In this document: positions 1-7,483 of the stretch, one piece after another
How the letters are laid out: the number at the start of each line of letters is the position of its first letter
Numbering within the stretch: the stretch's first letter is position 1
Source: a virus
DNA length: 64,000 bases
Reading direction: 5' to 3' (one strand)
Virus record (IMG/VR): IMGVR_UViG_3300025117_000050
Location: 32,702-96,701 of that record
The notes under the pieces: model-generated
What the model was told of the DNA's origin: nothing
Seen by the model: the letters and a program-made list of their open reading frames with translations, nothing else
Databases searched by the model: none
Made by a program: the position numbers and the translations under genes

Positions 1-125
1 CTAAAATGGCAGTAAAAGATAGTGAAAAACAGCTTAGTGGACTAGGGTTTTCTTCAACTAAAAGAAATGAATTATTAGTGAAAGTTAAATCTCAGACAGA
101 GAGAATGTTAAAAATTAAATTTTAA
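1..125 (+). CDS. C-terminal end of an upstream gene (partial)
   Basis: An open frame enters from the left edge and ends at a TAA at 123-125. About 40 residues are visible ([20 protein letters not shown] and a basic tail ending KIKF). Composition is phage-like, but the family cannot be named from this stub. The next gene starts 37 bases on with its own ribosome site. Confidence 0.6.
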   Translation, partial: KMAVKDSEKQLSGLGFSSTKRNELLVKVKSQTERMLKIKF

Positions 126-161
126 ATAAAATATAAAAATAAAAAGGAGAAGTGATTTATT

Positions 162-554
162 ATGACAATGCAAAACGTAAATATGTTTGAGGTAGCAACT
201 AGAAATCAGTTTAGGTTTGCTTTTAAGGGTATGCTTAATGTTGAGGATTTGTGGCAATTATCACCTAGAGATTTAGATGCTATCTTCAAATCTCTTAATT
301 CTGAATTAAAGAAAGTAAAAGAAGAAAGCCTACTTGAAATAAAATCAGCAGAAGATCAGATTCTTGATGTAAAGATTAATATTGTAAAACATATTTTTAA
401 TGTTAAACAAGAAGAAGAGAACCAAAGATTGAAAGCAAAAGAAAATAAAGAGAAGAAGCAGAAATTGATGGAAATTTTAGCGAATAAGGAAGATCAAGAT
501 TTACTAGATAAATCAGCAGAAGACATTCAAAAAATGATTGATGAATTGAATTAA
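162..554 (+). CDS. Conserved small phage protein, lysine/glutamate-rich helical
   Basis: This 130-residue protein has a strong ribosome site (aaaaaggag) upstream. The N-terminal third carries the motif FRFAFKGMLNVEDLWQLSP. The rest is a long charged helix or coiled coil (about residues 45-110) ending in acidic repeats. Proteins of this make-up are common in the early regions of Firmicute phages; their function is not known to me. A stem-loop directly follows the gene. Confidence 0.75.
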   Translation: MTMQNVNMFEVATRNQFRFAFKGMLNVEDLWQLSPRDLDAIFKSLNSELKKVKEESLLEIKSAEDQILDVKINIVKHIFNVKQEEENQRLKAKENKEKKQKLMEILANKEDQDLLDKSAEDIQKMIDELN

Positions 555-562
555 GTTTTAAA

Positions 563-595
563 TTTAGGGAGTGATTGTTTTAATTGCTCCCTAAA
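563..595 (+). terminator. Intergenic stem-loop
   Basis: A 9-bp perfect stem (tttagggag pairing with ctccctaaa) encloses a T-rich loop just after the preceding stop codon. No long T-run follows, so it may be a weak terminator or an mRNA-processing hairpin. Its loop (tgattgtttt) resembles that of the hairpin at 10499-10534. Confidence 0.5.
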
Positions 596-647
596 AATAC
601 ATAAATAAATTATAAATAAAATACACAATAAAAGGAGAATTAACTAT

Positions 648-887
648 ATGAATTTAACAAAAGAAGATAAATTATTAATATTAAAGGCATTTGAAGTCAA
701 AGACTATGAATGTGGTTTAGAAGAAAGAGAAAAGAAAATAATGTTGGATATTGCTAAAGAATTAAATATAAAAAGATGCGGATACAATGAAGATACACAG
801 TACGTAGAATGTCCTGTTGAAGATTTTGATTGTGAAAAATGCAAATATTATGTGGAATATTTTATATCTACAGATAGAGAAATATAA
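648..887 (+). CDS. Small cysteine-containing phage protein
   Basis: 79 residues with an aaaaggag site before the ATG. The N-terminus is a charged helix and the C-terminus holds a cysteine cluster (CPVEDFDCEKCKYY), probably a small metal-binding knuckle. It resembles in style the other zinc-ribbon microproteins of this region. Function unknown. Confidence 0.65.
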   Translation: MNLTKEDKLLILKAFEVKDYECGLEEREKKIMLDIAKELNIKRCGYNEDTQYVECPVEDFDCEKCKYYVEYFISTDREI

Positions 888-906
888 ATAATGAGATGAA
901 TTTATT

Positions 907-1137
907 ATGAAAACTAATATTATGAAAGTTAATTATATGCATACTGATAAATCTCCTGACTGATATATTTGGAATGCATTTTGTGATGAGTGTGGTAAAC
1001 AATTTAGAAATCATAAAATTTATAGTAGCAGTAAACCAGACAAAAGTGAAAAGGATTATTGTTTAGATTGTATGAGGGAAATGATTGATAATAAAATTAA
1101 TAATAAAGGAGCAGAAAATACATATGAAAAATATTGA
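907..1137 (+). pseudogene. Zinc-ribbon microprotein interrupted by an in-frame TGA
   Basis: From the ATG at 907 the frame reads 18 codons, hits TGA at 961-963, and stays open in the same frame for 57 further codons to a TGA at 1135-1137. The two CxxC motifs (CDEC and CLDC) lie after the premature stop, so only readthrough would yield the metal site. The stop sits where Trp would fit (SPD-stop-YIW), consistent with a TGG to TGA change. The end overlaps the start of the next gene. Confidence 0.6.
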
Positions 1138-1321
1138 TAAAATAAGATTGAAACTACAAGAAGATTTAGATGATAAAATTAAACATATATTAGAAAATGA
1201 ATGTCCGTTTCATTATGATTTAAAAGGTTTTGAAGATGATAATGATGAAAGATGTTATGAAAATAATAAAGATAAAGAAAGTTGTAAAAAATGTTGGGAT
1301 TTAGAAGACATAGAAGAATAA
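1124..1321 (+). CDS. Small acidic phage protein
   Basis: 65 residues from the ATG at 1124, chosen because aaaggag lies upstream; an earlier in-frame ATG at 1085 has no such site. It is helical and acidic with a C-terminal Cys cluster (NECPFHYDL and later CKKCWDLED), possibly metal-binding. Function unknown. Confidence 0.6.
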   Translation: MKNIDKIRLKLQEDLDDKIKHILENECPFHYDLKGFEDDNDERCYENNKDKESCKKCWDLEDIEE

Positions 1322-1388
1322 AAAAATGTAAGTCGTTAGCAAACAAATCTTTGCTCGTGATTCCAGTAGTAAATATTAGGAGAAATAT

Positions 1389-2030
1389 ATGCAGACTAAA
1401 AAACTCAATTCATTAATTAAAAGATTAGATTACAAAAATTTAAGTAAGAAAAAGAAAAGAAAATGTTTGCAAGAGATTAATATAATAGAACAAAAAGAAT
1501 CTAACAAAGAAAGAAAATTAAAAATGGAAAATAAAAATCTATGGGACATTGAAGATATTATAAAACAATTAGCATTAGATGAATATGATAAAATAGGTTT
1601 ATTTGAAACAAGTAAATATCTAAAAATATCTCAAGATAAAGTATTAGAATGTTTTATTTATTTATCAGAAAGAGATTATCCTAAACTTAATATTAAAATT
1701 TTAATTACTTGTCCAATACATAGAGAAGTATTATATTCTTATGATTTAAACAAAGGATTAAATCAAATACAGCCTCAATACTATTGTCATTATTGCGAAG
1801 ATATTATAGATGTAAATGCTGAATATGTATATCTACAATTTTTAATTGATAAAAATTATTTAAAATTTGCTAAAGAATGTAGAAGAAAAAGGAAATTAGA
1901 AAAGGCAAAAGAGTTAGCAAAATATATTAATCGGAAAACTGAAGAAGCAGGATTAACTTATGAAGAGATTCAAGAAGATGTGTATAGAGCATGGTTAGAG
2001 ATTAGAAAAGAAAAAGAAGAAAATAAATAA
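1389..2030 (+). CDS. Hypothetical protein with central zinc ribbon
   Basis: 213 residues. A lysine-rich N-terminus (about 1-50) is followed by a helical region, possibly a winged helix (NLWDIEDIIKQLALDEYDKI and onward). Next comes a Cys/His pair set (CPIHREV then CHYCEDI, about 113-138) and a basic helical C-terminus. This could be a nucleic-acid binding protein, but I do not recognise the family. Confidence 0.7.
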   Translation: MQTKKLNSLIKRLDYKNLSKKKKRKCLQEINIIEQKESNKERKLKMENKNLWDIEDIIKQLALDEYDKIGLFETSKYLKISQDKVLECFIYLSERDYPKLNIKILITCPIHREVLYSYDLNKGLNQIQPQYYCHYCEDIIDVNAEYVYLQFLIDKNYLKFAKECRRKRKLEKAKELAKYINRKTEEAGLTYEEIQEDVYRAWLEIRKEKEENK

Positions 2031-2051
2031 TTAATAGGAGGATGAAATTAT

Positions 2052-2306
2052 ATGAAAAAGTTTTATTTAGATGATGGTTGTTTCTATTGTAATAAAGAAG
2101 TTGATAGTACACTACATGAAACACATACCGAAGTAAGAACTTTAACAAAGTATGATGTAGAATTTGGGAGAATACAAAAACCTAGTATTATAAATAGACT
2201 TAAGGATAATTATCTTTATTTAGTTTGTTCTTGTGGAGAAATTGAGGACATTTCAGGTGAATTTATGATTAAAGATGATCATATTATGAAAAGAAAAAGA
2301 AGGTGA
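2052..2306 (+). CDS. Small zinc-ribbon protein
   Basis: 84 residues; ATG preceded by taggagg. An N-terminal CFYC and a later CSCGEIEDISG form a probable four-cysteine ribbon. The TGA stop is followed eight bases later by the next ATG, with a ribosome site spanning the stop, which suggests translational coupling. Function unknown. Confidence 0.65.
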   Translation: MKKFYLDDGCFYCNKEVDSTLHETHTEVRTLTKYDVEFGRIQKPSIINRLKDNYLYLVCSCGEIEDISGEFMIKDDHIMKRKRR

Positions 2307-2313
2307 ATAATTT

Positions 2314-2508
2314 ATGAAATCTATTACATTTATTAGTGCAGTATTTGACTATGATAATAAACATAATATGGAATGTTTAGGCATATTAGATGAAAATAAT
2401 GATGAAATTATAGGAACAATTTATTTTGATAATAATTTTGGAAATGAAGAATTTCTTAAAAATTATGCAATTGTTAAAATAGAAAGAAAAGATAAAGGAG
2501 AGAAATAA
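2314..2508 (+). CDS. Small phage protein, unknown
   Basis: 64 residues, beta-rich and acidic with no recognisable motif. It sits one base upstream of the next start, as in an operon. Confidence 0.55.
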   Translation: MKSITFISAVFDYDNKHNMECLGILDENNDEIIGTIYFDNNFGNEEFLKNYAIVKIERKDKGEK

Positions 2509-2509
2509 A

Positions 2510-2902
2510 TTGATTTCTATTGATAAAACAAGGCAACTCAAAGAATTAGGATTAGTATGGAATCCTCAATGTGGTGATTGGTATAAAATAGATTATTGGC
2601 CTACACCTATTTTATTAACTATAGATATATCAAGATTAGATGATAAAGAAATTGAATGTGTAATAGAAAATGTTAAGAATAATACTTGGTTGCCTAGATT
2701 AGATCAAATGTTAGATGAAATTAAAAAATATAATTGGACTTATGCATTATATAGTGAAAATAAAATAGAAATTGAAATTGAAACACGTATCGAGTATGTA
2801 TCAATAATTGATAGGCATAGAAATTTTAAAGGCAATATAATAGAGAATGTAATTGCAGATGCTTTGATTTATATATTAGGAAAAGAGAAGGAGAAAATAT
2901 GA
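2510..2902 (+). CDS. Hypothetical phage protein (TTG start)
   Basis: 130 residues starting at TTG, with aaaggagag nine bases upstream. The N-terminus (ELGLVWNPQCGDWYK) resembles phage proteins that begin with a short substrate-like segment. No catalytic motif is evident. It overlaps the next gene by ATGA. Confidence 0.65.
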   Translation: MISIDKTRQLKELGLVWNPQCGDWYKIDYWPTPILLTIDISRLDDKEIECVIENVKNNTWLPRLDQMLDEIKKYNWTYALYSENKIEIEIETRIEYVSIIDRHRNFKGNIIENVIADALIYILGKEKEKI

Positions 2903-3090
2903 TTATACGTGAATTAGACGAACAAGAATGTATTAATGATTTTGGATATAAATATATTATGCTAGATGAATTAATTAAAGATAATATTTTATATATGTAT
3001 GATTTAATTGATAAATGTGATGAGTGTGGTCTTTGTTGGATGAATGAAGAAGAAATTGATTGGTATATAGAAAAGACAAGAAAATTTTAA
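2899..3090 (+). CDS. Small CxECGLCWM-motif protein, copy 1
   Basis: 63 residues. The C-terminal motif CDECGLCWMNEEEIDWYI is shared with the 55-residue protein at 22021, so the two form a small paralogous family. The paired cysteines and conserved Trp/Met suggest a metal knuckle. Function unknown. The ATG overlaps the previous stop. Confidence 0.65.
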   Translation: MIIRELDEQECINDFGYKYIMLDELIKDNILYMYDLIDKCDECGLCWMNEEEIDWYIEKTRKF

Positions 3091-3138
3091 ATTATAACTA
3101 AAGTTTAGTTTGGTGATAATATTAAGGAGATTTTTATT

Positions 3139-3579
3139 ATGAGAGACAAAATAAGATTTCATTTTAGTTCAGGTTGTTATTTTGATAATTTTATGAAAGA
3201 TTTTATAGAAAAAATAAAAAATAGTATTAATAAAAAAGATATATTATTTGAGTATAAAAATATTTTAGTATATAAATCAAGCAATACAGAGGTATCTATT
3301 TCTAATACAGGTTTTGATGTATATTTTTTGGAAATTGAAGAAATAAATATTCAAGAAAATACTAATATATTACTGCAAGAACATAAAAAATTAAAAGACT
3401 TATATGAACATTATCCAAAAATATATGAATTTACAATATTCACAAATCAAAATTATTGTGACAAGATAAGAAAACAATTAATAAAATTAAAAGCTGATTT
3501 TACTGAAAATAATTTTAAATCTTTTGATGAAATGACATATACTTTTCACGTATATACTAAAATAAAATTTTTTGAGTAA
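3139..3579 (+). CDS. Hypothetical protein
   Basis: 146 residues with an aaggag site upstream. It is a mixed alpha/beta protein with no membrane segment and no catalytic motif that I recognise. It lies 13 bases before the Pth2-like gene and is probably cotranscribed with it. Confidence 0.65.
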   Translation: MRDKIRFHFSSGCYFDNFMKDFIEKIKNSINKKDILFEYKNILVYKSSNTEVSISNTGFDVYFLEIEEINIQENTNILLQEHKKLKDLYEHYPKIYEFTIFTNQNYCDKIRKQLIKLKADFTENNFKSFDEMTYTFHVYTKIKFFE

Positions 3580-3592
3580 GGAGGAAAATATT

Positions 3593-4006
3593 ATGGAAAA
3601 TGAAAATGAAATTATCCAATATTTTATAGTTAATTCAGAAATTAAAATATCAGCACCTAAGTTATCAGTACAGATAGGACATGTAGCAACTATAATTACA
3701 CATGATATTATAAAAAGAATGTATCAACCAATAAGTGAAAATGAAGAATATATTAATCCTAATATATTGATTAATATTAATGATTGGTTAGAATGGTATA
3801 ACGATGGCAAAAATCAAAAGAAGATTATACTTAGAGGTAAAGAGAAACAATTATTAAAATTGATTGATCAGGGATTTTATTATATTAGAGATAATGGGTG
3901 TAATGAGTTAGAAAAAGGGACACTTACAACGGTAGGTCTGCCACCTATGAAAAGAAGCGAAGCACAAAAATATATAAAAAAATTACAATTATATAAAGGA
4001 GATTAA
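3593..4006 (+). CDS. Pth2-like peptidyl-tRNA hydrolase family protein
   Basis: 137 residues from the ATG at 3593 (aaggagg upstream; an earlier in-frame start lacks a site). The layout fits the Pth2 fold: QYFIVNSEIKISAPKLSVQIGHVA near the N-terminus, KKIILRGKEKQLLKL in the middle, then RDNGCNELEKGTLTTVGLPP and a lysine-rich end. The family cleaves peptidyl-tRNA ester bonds, and phage copies occur in early regions of SPbeta-type phages. The usual active-site residues are only partly convincing by eye, so activity is inferred. It may rescue stalled translation or alter host tRNA pools. Confidence 0.75.
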   Translation: MENENEIIQYFIVNSEIKISAPKLSVQIGHVATIITHDIIKRMYQPISENEEYINPNILININDWLEWYNDGKNQKKIILRGKEKQLLKLIDQGFYYIRDNGCNELEKGTLTTVGLPPMKRSEAQKYIKKLQLYKGD

Positions 4007-4010
4007 ATAT

Positions 4011-4166
4011 ATGTTAGTTGAATTCAAAGCATGTAAAGATTGCTTATGTATATCTTGTTATTGTGTATATGATTGTCCAAAAGTAAAAGGATTAGCATGT
4101 GTAGAATGTAGTGGCAATCCACCAAAATTAGCAGAAGAATGTAAATATTATGAGGAAGGTTCATAA
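4011..4166 (+). CDS. Cysteine-rich microprotein
   Basis: 51 residues with nine cysteines (ACKDCLCISCYCVYDCP then CVECSG and ECKYY), dense enough for two metal sites. An aaaggag site precedes the ATG and the previous gene ends four bases earlier. No homology recognised. Confidence 0.6.
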   Translation: MLVEFKACKDCLCISCYCVYDCPKVKGLACVECSGNPPKLAEECKYYEEGS

Positions 4167-4208
4167 GTATAAATTAAATATAATCAGAAGGAGAAAATAA
4201 AATATAAA

Positions 4209-4391
4209 TTGAGATATATTAAATTAAAATGTGAACAATATGATTGCAAAGCAGAATTTTTAATAGAATTAAATGATTGGTATAATAAAGAATATGAAGA
4301 AATAGTTCAAGATTTTTATATCTGTCCTATTTGTAATTCTTTAGTTCATTCAAATAAAGAAGATTGTATTATTGAAATTAAATCATTATAA
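4209..4391 (+). CDS. Small zinc-ribbon protein (TTG start)
   Basis: 60 residues, with cysteines at CEQYDCKAEF and CPICNSLVH forming a probable ribbon. The TTG at 4209 is the only usual start, but the agaaggag site lies about 15 bases away, a long spacing, so the start is uncertain. Confidence 0.55.
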   Translation: MRYIKLKCEQYDCKAEFLIELNDWYNKEYEEIVQDFYICPICNSLVHSNKEDCIIEIKSL

Positions 4392-4441
4392 AACAGAATC
4401 TATTTAAAAAAATATAAATTAGCCGAAAGGAGTAATTATAT

Positions 4442-4762
4442 ATGGATAGACTGACAAAAAGAACACCAAAAGGAATTGCATACATGGCTATCGCAGACAC
4501 ATTACCTAAAATAGAGCAAGAAATAGAAGGTTCAAAACCGATACTTGAAGAATTGTATGCAATGTTTCAAAAATTAGCAGATTATGAGGATAGAGACACT
4601 TCACAAAAACCAAGAGAGCATTATAATTGGGGTGATTTCTCAGATAAAGAAGAATATTCACATTGGTTTTGTGGTAAATGTGGTTGGGAATTGGATGAAG
4701 ATAAAAACTTCTGTAGTGAATGTGGACAAAGGATTGATTGGAGTTATACAAATAAAATTTAA
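4442..4762 (+). CDS. Phage protein with C-terminal zinc ribbon
   Basis: 106 residues. The opening MDRLTKRTPKGIAYM and the phrase KLADYEDRD are typical of a widespread Firmicute phage early protein. The C-terminus has CGKCGW and CSECGQRIDW, a complete four-cysteine ribbon. The site aaaggag precedes the ATG. Function unknown; the ribbon suggests nucleic-acid or protein binding. Confidence 0.75.
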   Translation: MDRLTKRTPKGIAYMAIADTLPKIEQEIEGSKPILEELYAMFQKLADYEDRDTSQKPREHYNWGDFSDKEEYSHWFCGKCGWELDEDKNFCSECGQRIDWSYTNKI

Positions 4763-4810
4763 CAAAAAGTTCATTTGGTTTTAATTTTAAATAAAAAGGA
4801 GAGAAATAAT

Positions 4811-4993
4811 ATGGCGGATAAATCAATTTTCAAATGTCCTAAATGTGGTAAAAAATTTATTAGAGATTTGCATTATAATACAATAGTTGGTATGCAAAAT
4901 CTTATAAGTATTTCTTCTGATGGAGATGGAATTGAAGATATGTGTATGTGTTGTGGTTATATCGTTGTAAACAAAGATGTGGAGGATAAATAA
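4811..4993 (+). CDS. Small zinc-ribbon protein
   Basis: 60 residues from the ATG at 4811 (aaaaaggagag upstream). An N-terminal CPKCGKKF and a later CMCCGYIVV form a classic two-knuckle ribbon. Function unknown. Confidence 0.65.
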   Translation: MADKSIFKCPKCGKKFIRDLHYNTIVGMQNLISISSDGDGIEDMCMCCGYIVVNKDVEDK

Positions 4994-4996
4994 TAA

Positions 4997-5092
4997 ATGA
5001 AAATGAATCCATTTAAGTTATATATGATTATGATAGGTTGTTTTATGATGGGTGTTTCCACTGGTATATCAATAGGAATAATTATCAAATAG
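4997..5092 (+). CDS. 31-residue single-pass membrane peptide
   Basis: The ORF starts three bases after the previous stop, with ggagg just upstream. Almost the whole length is one hydrophobic segment (methionine- and isoleucine-rich). Phage microproteins of this type are often membrane-associated; function unknown. It is short, so confidence is limited. Confidence 0.45.
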   Translation: MKMNPFKLYMIMIGCFMMGVSTGISIGIIIK

Positions 5093-5127
5093 GACTTTCA
5101 TCACGATTTTAGAAAGGAGTAAATTTT

Positions 5128-5274
5128 ATGAATAATAATATTACTAAAGATATTAAATATCTAATTTTTAAACTTAATTGCGCAGAAGAAGACCAAAACT
5201 GGAGTTTGGTTATAGATGTAAGGGTGGAATTGGAAATGTTGATTGATAAAATTAATAAAGGAGAAGGAGAATAA
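5128..5274 (+). CDS. 48-residue phage microprotein
   Basis: ATG preceded by agaaaggag. Helical and acidic (NCAEEDQNWSLVIDVRVELE). The stop is two bases before the next ATG, indicating an operon. Unknown function. Confidence 0.55.
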   Translation: MNNNITKDIKYLIFKLNCAEEDQNWSLVIDVRVELEMLIDKINKGEGE

Positions 5275-5276
5275 TA

Positions 5277-5483
5277 ATGTTAAAAATTAAATATTATTGT
5301 GGACTAAGTTTAGATTTAAATCAAGAAAAAGAATGTGAGAGTCAAGGGATAATAGAATTGGATGACGATGATATTGAAGAGTATCATGAAGGATTTTATA
5401 GTATGGTATGTCCTTCATGTAAAAGAGAATTATATCAGTCAGAGGATCATTTTGAATTTATTGATGGAATGGAAGGAGAATAA
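5277..5483 (+). CDS. Small acidic zinc-ribbon protein
   Basis: 68 residues with cysteines at YYCGLS and CPSCKREL and a strongly acidic middle. The ribosome site (aaaggagaagg) lies inside the end of the previous gene, so the two are translationally coupled. Confidence 0.65.
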   Translation: MLKIKYYCGLSLDLNQEKECESQGIIELDDDDIEEYHEGFYSMVCPSCKRELYQSEDHFEFIDGMEGE

Positions 5484-5485
5484 CC

Positions 5486-5893
5486 ATGACAACTAAATTG
5501 TTATTAGAATTTACATTTGTAATATTCTTATTGCAAGTATATAAAACTAAATCATACTTCACACCATTAAAAATTAAGCAAGAAAAATTTGATAGTAATA
5601 GAGAAAATGTAGAAAAGTTTATAAATAAGAAAATATTAAATAAGATATTTATAATATTATCAATGTTATATGGCTCAATATATTTTACCTTCTACATAAT
5701 TGGAATAGAATTATTTAAAGAGACAAATTTAGTAGTATTTCCTATATTGATGATTGGATTGTTAACATATGATATTGTTAAAACTTTGTTAGAATTTAAA
5801 AGTGGTATGTTGTGGAATAGTATAATAGATAAATTAGAACATCCAATGACTACAGCATACTTGTTATATTTTGTTTATTATGTTTTGAGATAG
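5486..5893 (+). CDS. Multi-pass membrane protein, unknown
   Basis: 135 residues with about four hydrophobic segments: near residues 5-20, 50-75, 85-105 and 120-135. A basic stretch lies between the first and second. No enzyme motif. It starts two bases after the preceding gene. Confidence 0.65.
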   Translation: MTTKLLLEFTFVIFLLQVYKTKSYFTPLKIKQEKFDSNRENVEKFINKKILNKIFIILSMLYGSIYFTFYIIGIELFKETNLVVFPILMIGLLTYDIVKTLLEFKSGMLWNSIIDKLEHPMTTAYLLYFVYYVLR

Positions 5894-5922
5894 GATTATA
5901 ATTAGAAAAAGGAGATAAAAAT

Positions 5923-6237
5923 ATGAAACGATTTAAATGCAAAGTAGAAAGAGTAAATGAATACATAATTGAGTTTGATGAAAATATATTAAATGAGGAA
6001 TGGATGGAATACTTTAGAAGTGTATTTTTTAATTATCATGAATTGGATGAACATGCTGAACATATAGCACAAATGAGAGCGAGATTTAAAAAAAGTTTTA
6101 TTGAAGGTTATGGTGTGCCGTTGATTGATGGTAAAGTATCATATTTTGCTAATGAAAAGAGTGTTAATAAAGCAATTAATATTATTATTGTAAGTGAAGA
6201 TGAAGATTATGAAGTAGATGTAGAAGAGATTATTTAA
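5923..6237 (+). CDS. Hypothetical phage protein
   Basis: 104 residues, acidic C-terminus (SEDEDYEVDVEEII). The N-terminal strand KRFKCKVERVNEYIIEFDE is beta-rich. Function unknown. It lies 13 bases before the metallophosphoesterase. Confidence 0.65.
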   Translation: MKRFKCKVERVNEYIIEFDENILNEEWMEYFRSVFFNYHELDEHAEHIAQMRARFKKSFIEGYGVPLIDGKVSYFANEKSVNKAINIIIVSEDEDYEVDVEEII

Positions 6238-6250
6238 AGGAGATTAAATT

Positions 6251-6763
6251 ATGAACTTATTATTCAGTTCAGATATGCACTATTATCATAAAAATCTATC
6301 AATACACAGAGGATTTAATTCAATAGAAGAGATGAACGAGTTGATGATTGATAATCACAATGAAAAAGTTACTAAGAATGATCATATTTATATTCTAGGT
6401 GATTTTTCATTTGGTACAGTTGAACAAACATTAAAAATATTAGATAGGTTAAATGGAAATAAATATTTAATTATTGGAAATCACGATGAAAAAATGTTAA
6501 AGAGCAGAGAAGTGGTTAGTAAATTTGCATGGGTTAAAGATTATTATAAGTTAAAACATAATGGATTGAAAATTATATTATCACATTATCCATTTTATAG
6601 ATGGGATTGTAGTCATTATGAATCGTTGATGTTTTATGGGCATATTCATGATCAAAAATTAGATATTGAGATTAAGAATTCTTATAATGTAGGTGTTGAT
6701 GTTAATGATTATGAACCTGTGAGTTTGGAGGAGATATTAGGGAAGATTGATTATAAAAAATAA
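6251..6763 (+). CDS. Calcineurin-like metallophosphoesterase
   Basis: 170 residues, close to the family's small members. The metal-binding signature is present in order: SDMHYYH (about 7-13), GDFSFG (about 50-55), GNHDEK (about 78-83), SHYP (about 118-121) and YGHIHDQ (about 137-143). These dinuclear-metal enzymes hydrolyse phosphomonoesters or phosphodiesters. The substrate of this phage member cannot be read from sequence. Cytoplasmic, no signal peptide. Confidence 0.9.
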   Translation: MNLLFSSDMHYYHKNLSIHRGFNSIEEMNELMIDNHNEKVTKNDHIYILGDFSFGTVEQTLKILDRLNGNKYLIIGNHDEKMLKSREVVSKFAWVKDYYKLKHNGLKIILSHYPFYRWDCSHYESLMFYGHIHDQKLDIEIKNSYNVGVDVNDYEPVSLEEILGKIDYKK

Positions 6764-6798
6764 TTACAAAAATTAACATAATATTAATATAAAAAATG

Positions 6799-6881
6799 AT
6801 TGCATAGGACGAACTCTGGTTATAATATATATTATAAAGCACTATAGAAGTGTTACAAAAGTGTAAAATAATATATATTAT
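6799..6881 (+). promoter_or_regulatory. Promoter with two identical palindromes before the MazF-like gene
   Basis: A perfect TATAAT (6821-6826) is preceded by a weak -35 (attgca, 6799-6804). The 14-base palindrome ataatatatattat occurs at 6822-6835, overlapping the -10, and again at 6868-6881 just before the ribosome site. Paired palindromes over a promoter suggest an operator, possibly autoregulatory. Confidence 0.55.
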
Positions 6882-6895
6882 AAGGAGTGATTTTA

Positions 6896-7336
6896 ATGAT
6901 TATTAAAACTCAAACTGCTAATGCTGTTAATGCTCAATGTTATAGGAAAGAGGAAGAGGTTGATTGGAGGTCGTGGTGTCCTAAACGTGGAGAGATTTAT
7001 TTGTGTCAGTTAGGAAATGAAGGTTTATTATATTCAGAAATTAAGGGTTATCGTCCAGTTTTAATAGCATCAAATGATATAGCGAACAGGCATAGCCCAG
7101 TAGTTACTATAATTCCATTAACTTCCAGTCAAATAAAAAATAACTTACCTGTTCATGTTAAAGTAGGGGTAGAAGAAGGGTTGCGAAATTTGAGTTTAAT
7201 TTGTTGCGAGCAGACTAAAACTGTGTCAAAAAATAGAATGTTTATAAACGGTAGTTTAGTTAAAATATGCAAATTAAGTAATGAATTAATGTGTAAAGTG
7301 GACAACGCATTAAAAATACAATTCGGATTAGTTTAA
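6896..7336 (+). CDS. MazF/PemK-family protein (no antitoxin visible)
   Basis: 146 residues from the ATG at 6896 (aaggagtg site). After about 30 residues of lead-in, the PemK/MazF fold is clear: CPKRGEIYLCQLG, GYRPVLIASND, SPVVTIIPLTSS, LPVHVKV, CEQTKTVSKNRM. Known members are mRNA endonucleases cutting at short specific sequences; the conserved R in the RPVLI strand and the CEQ-T loop are present. No MazE-like gene precedes it, so it is either kept in check by transcription or works as a regulator. A second MazF-like protein is fused to a DNA-binding domain at 10632. Confidence 0.85.
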   Translation: MIIKTQTANAVNAQCYRKEEEVDWRSWCPKRGEIYLCQLGNEGLLYSEIKGYRPVLIASNDIANRHSPVVTIIPLTSSQIKNNLPVHVKVGVEEGLRNLSLICCEQTKTVSKNRMFINGSLVKICKLSNELMCKVDNALKIQFGLV

Positions 7337-7483
7337 TTAAAATAGTGTGGTTAGAATGTTAATATAATTATACATATTAATAAAAGGATGTGATGTTATT
7401 TGATTGTGTGAAAATTTATAAAGTATTGTGTTTTTAGTTTATTGGTTTGGATTGAAATAATAAAATATTAAAGGAGGATAAAT

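Noticed and set aside
907-1137. TGA read as tryptophan (alternative genetic code)
   Set aside because: Several intact genes end at TGA followed directly by a ribosome site or new start (for example 2304 and 37467), and TAA and TAG also interrupt frames, so reassignment of TGA alone does not explain the data.
6896-7336. Complete MazEF toxin-antitoxin pair
   Set aside because: No small DNA-binding antitoxin gene precedes or follows it; the neighbours are a promoter and a homing endonuclease.
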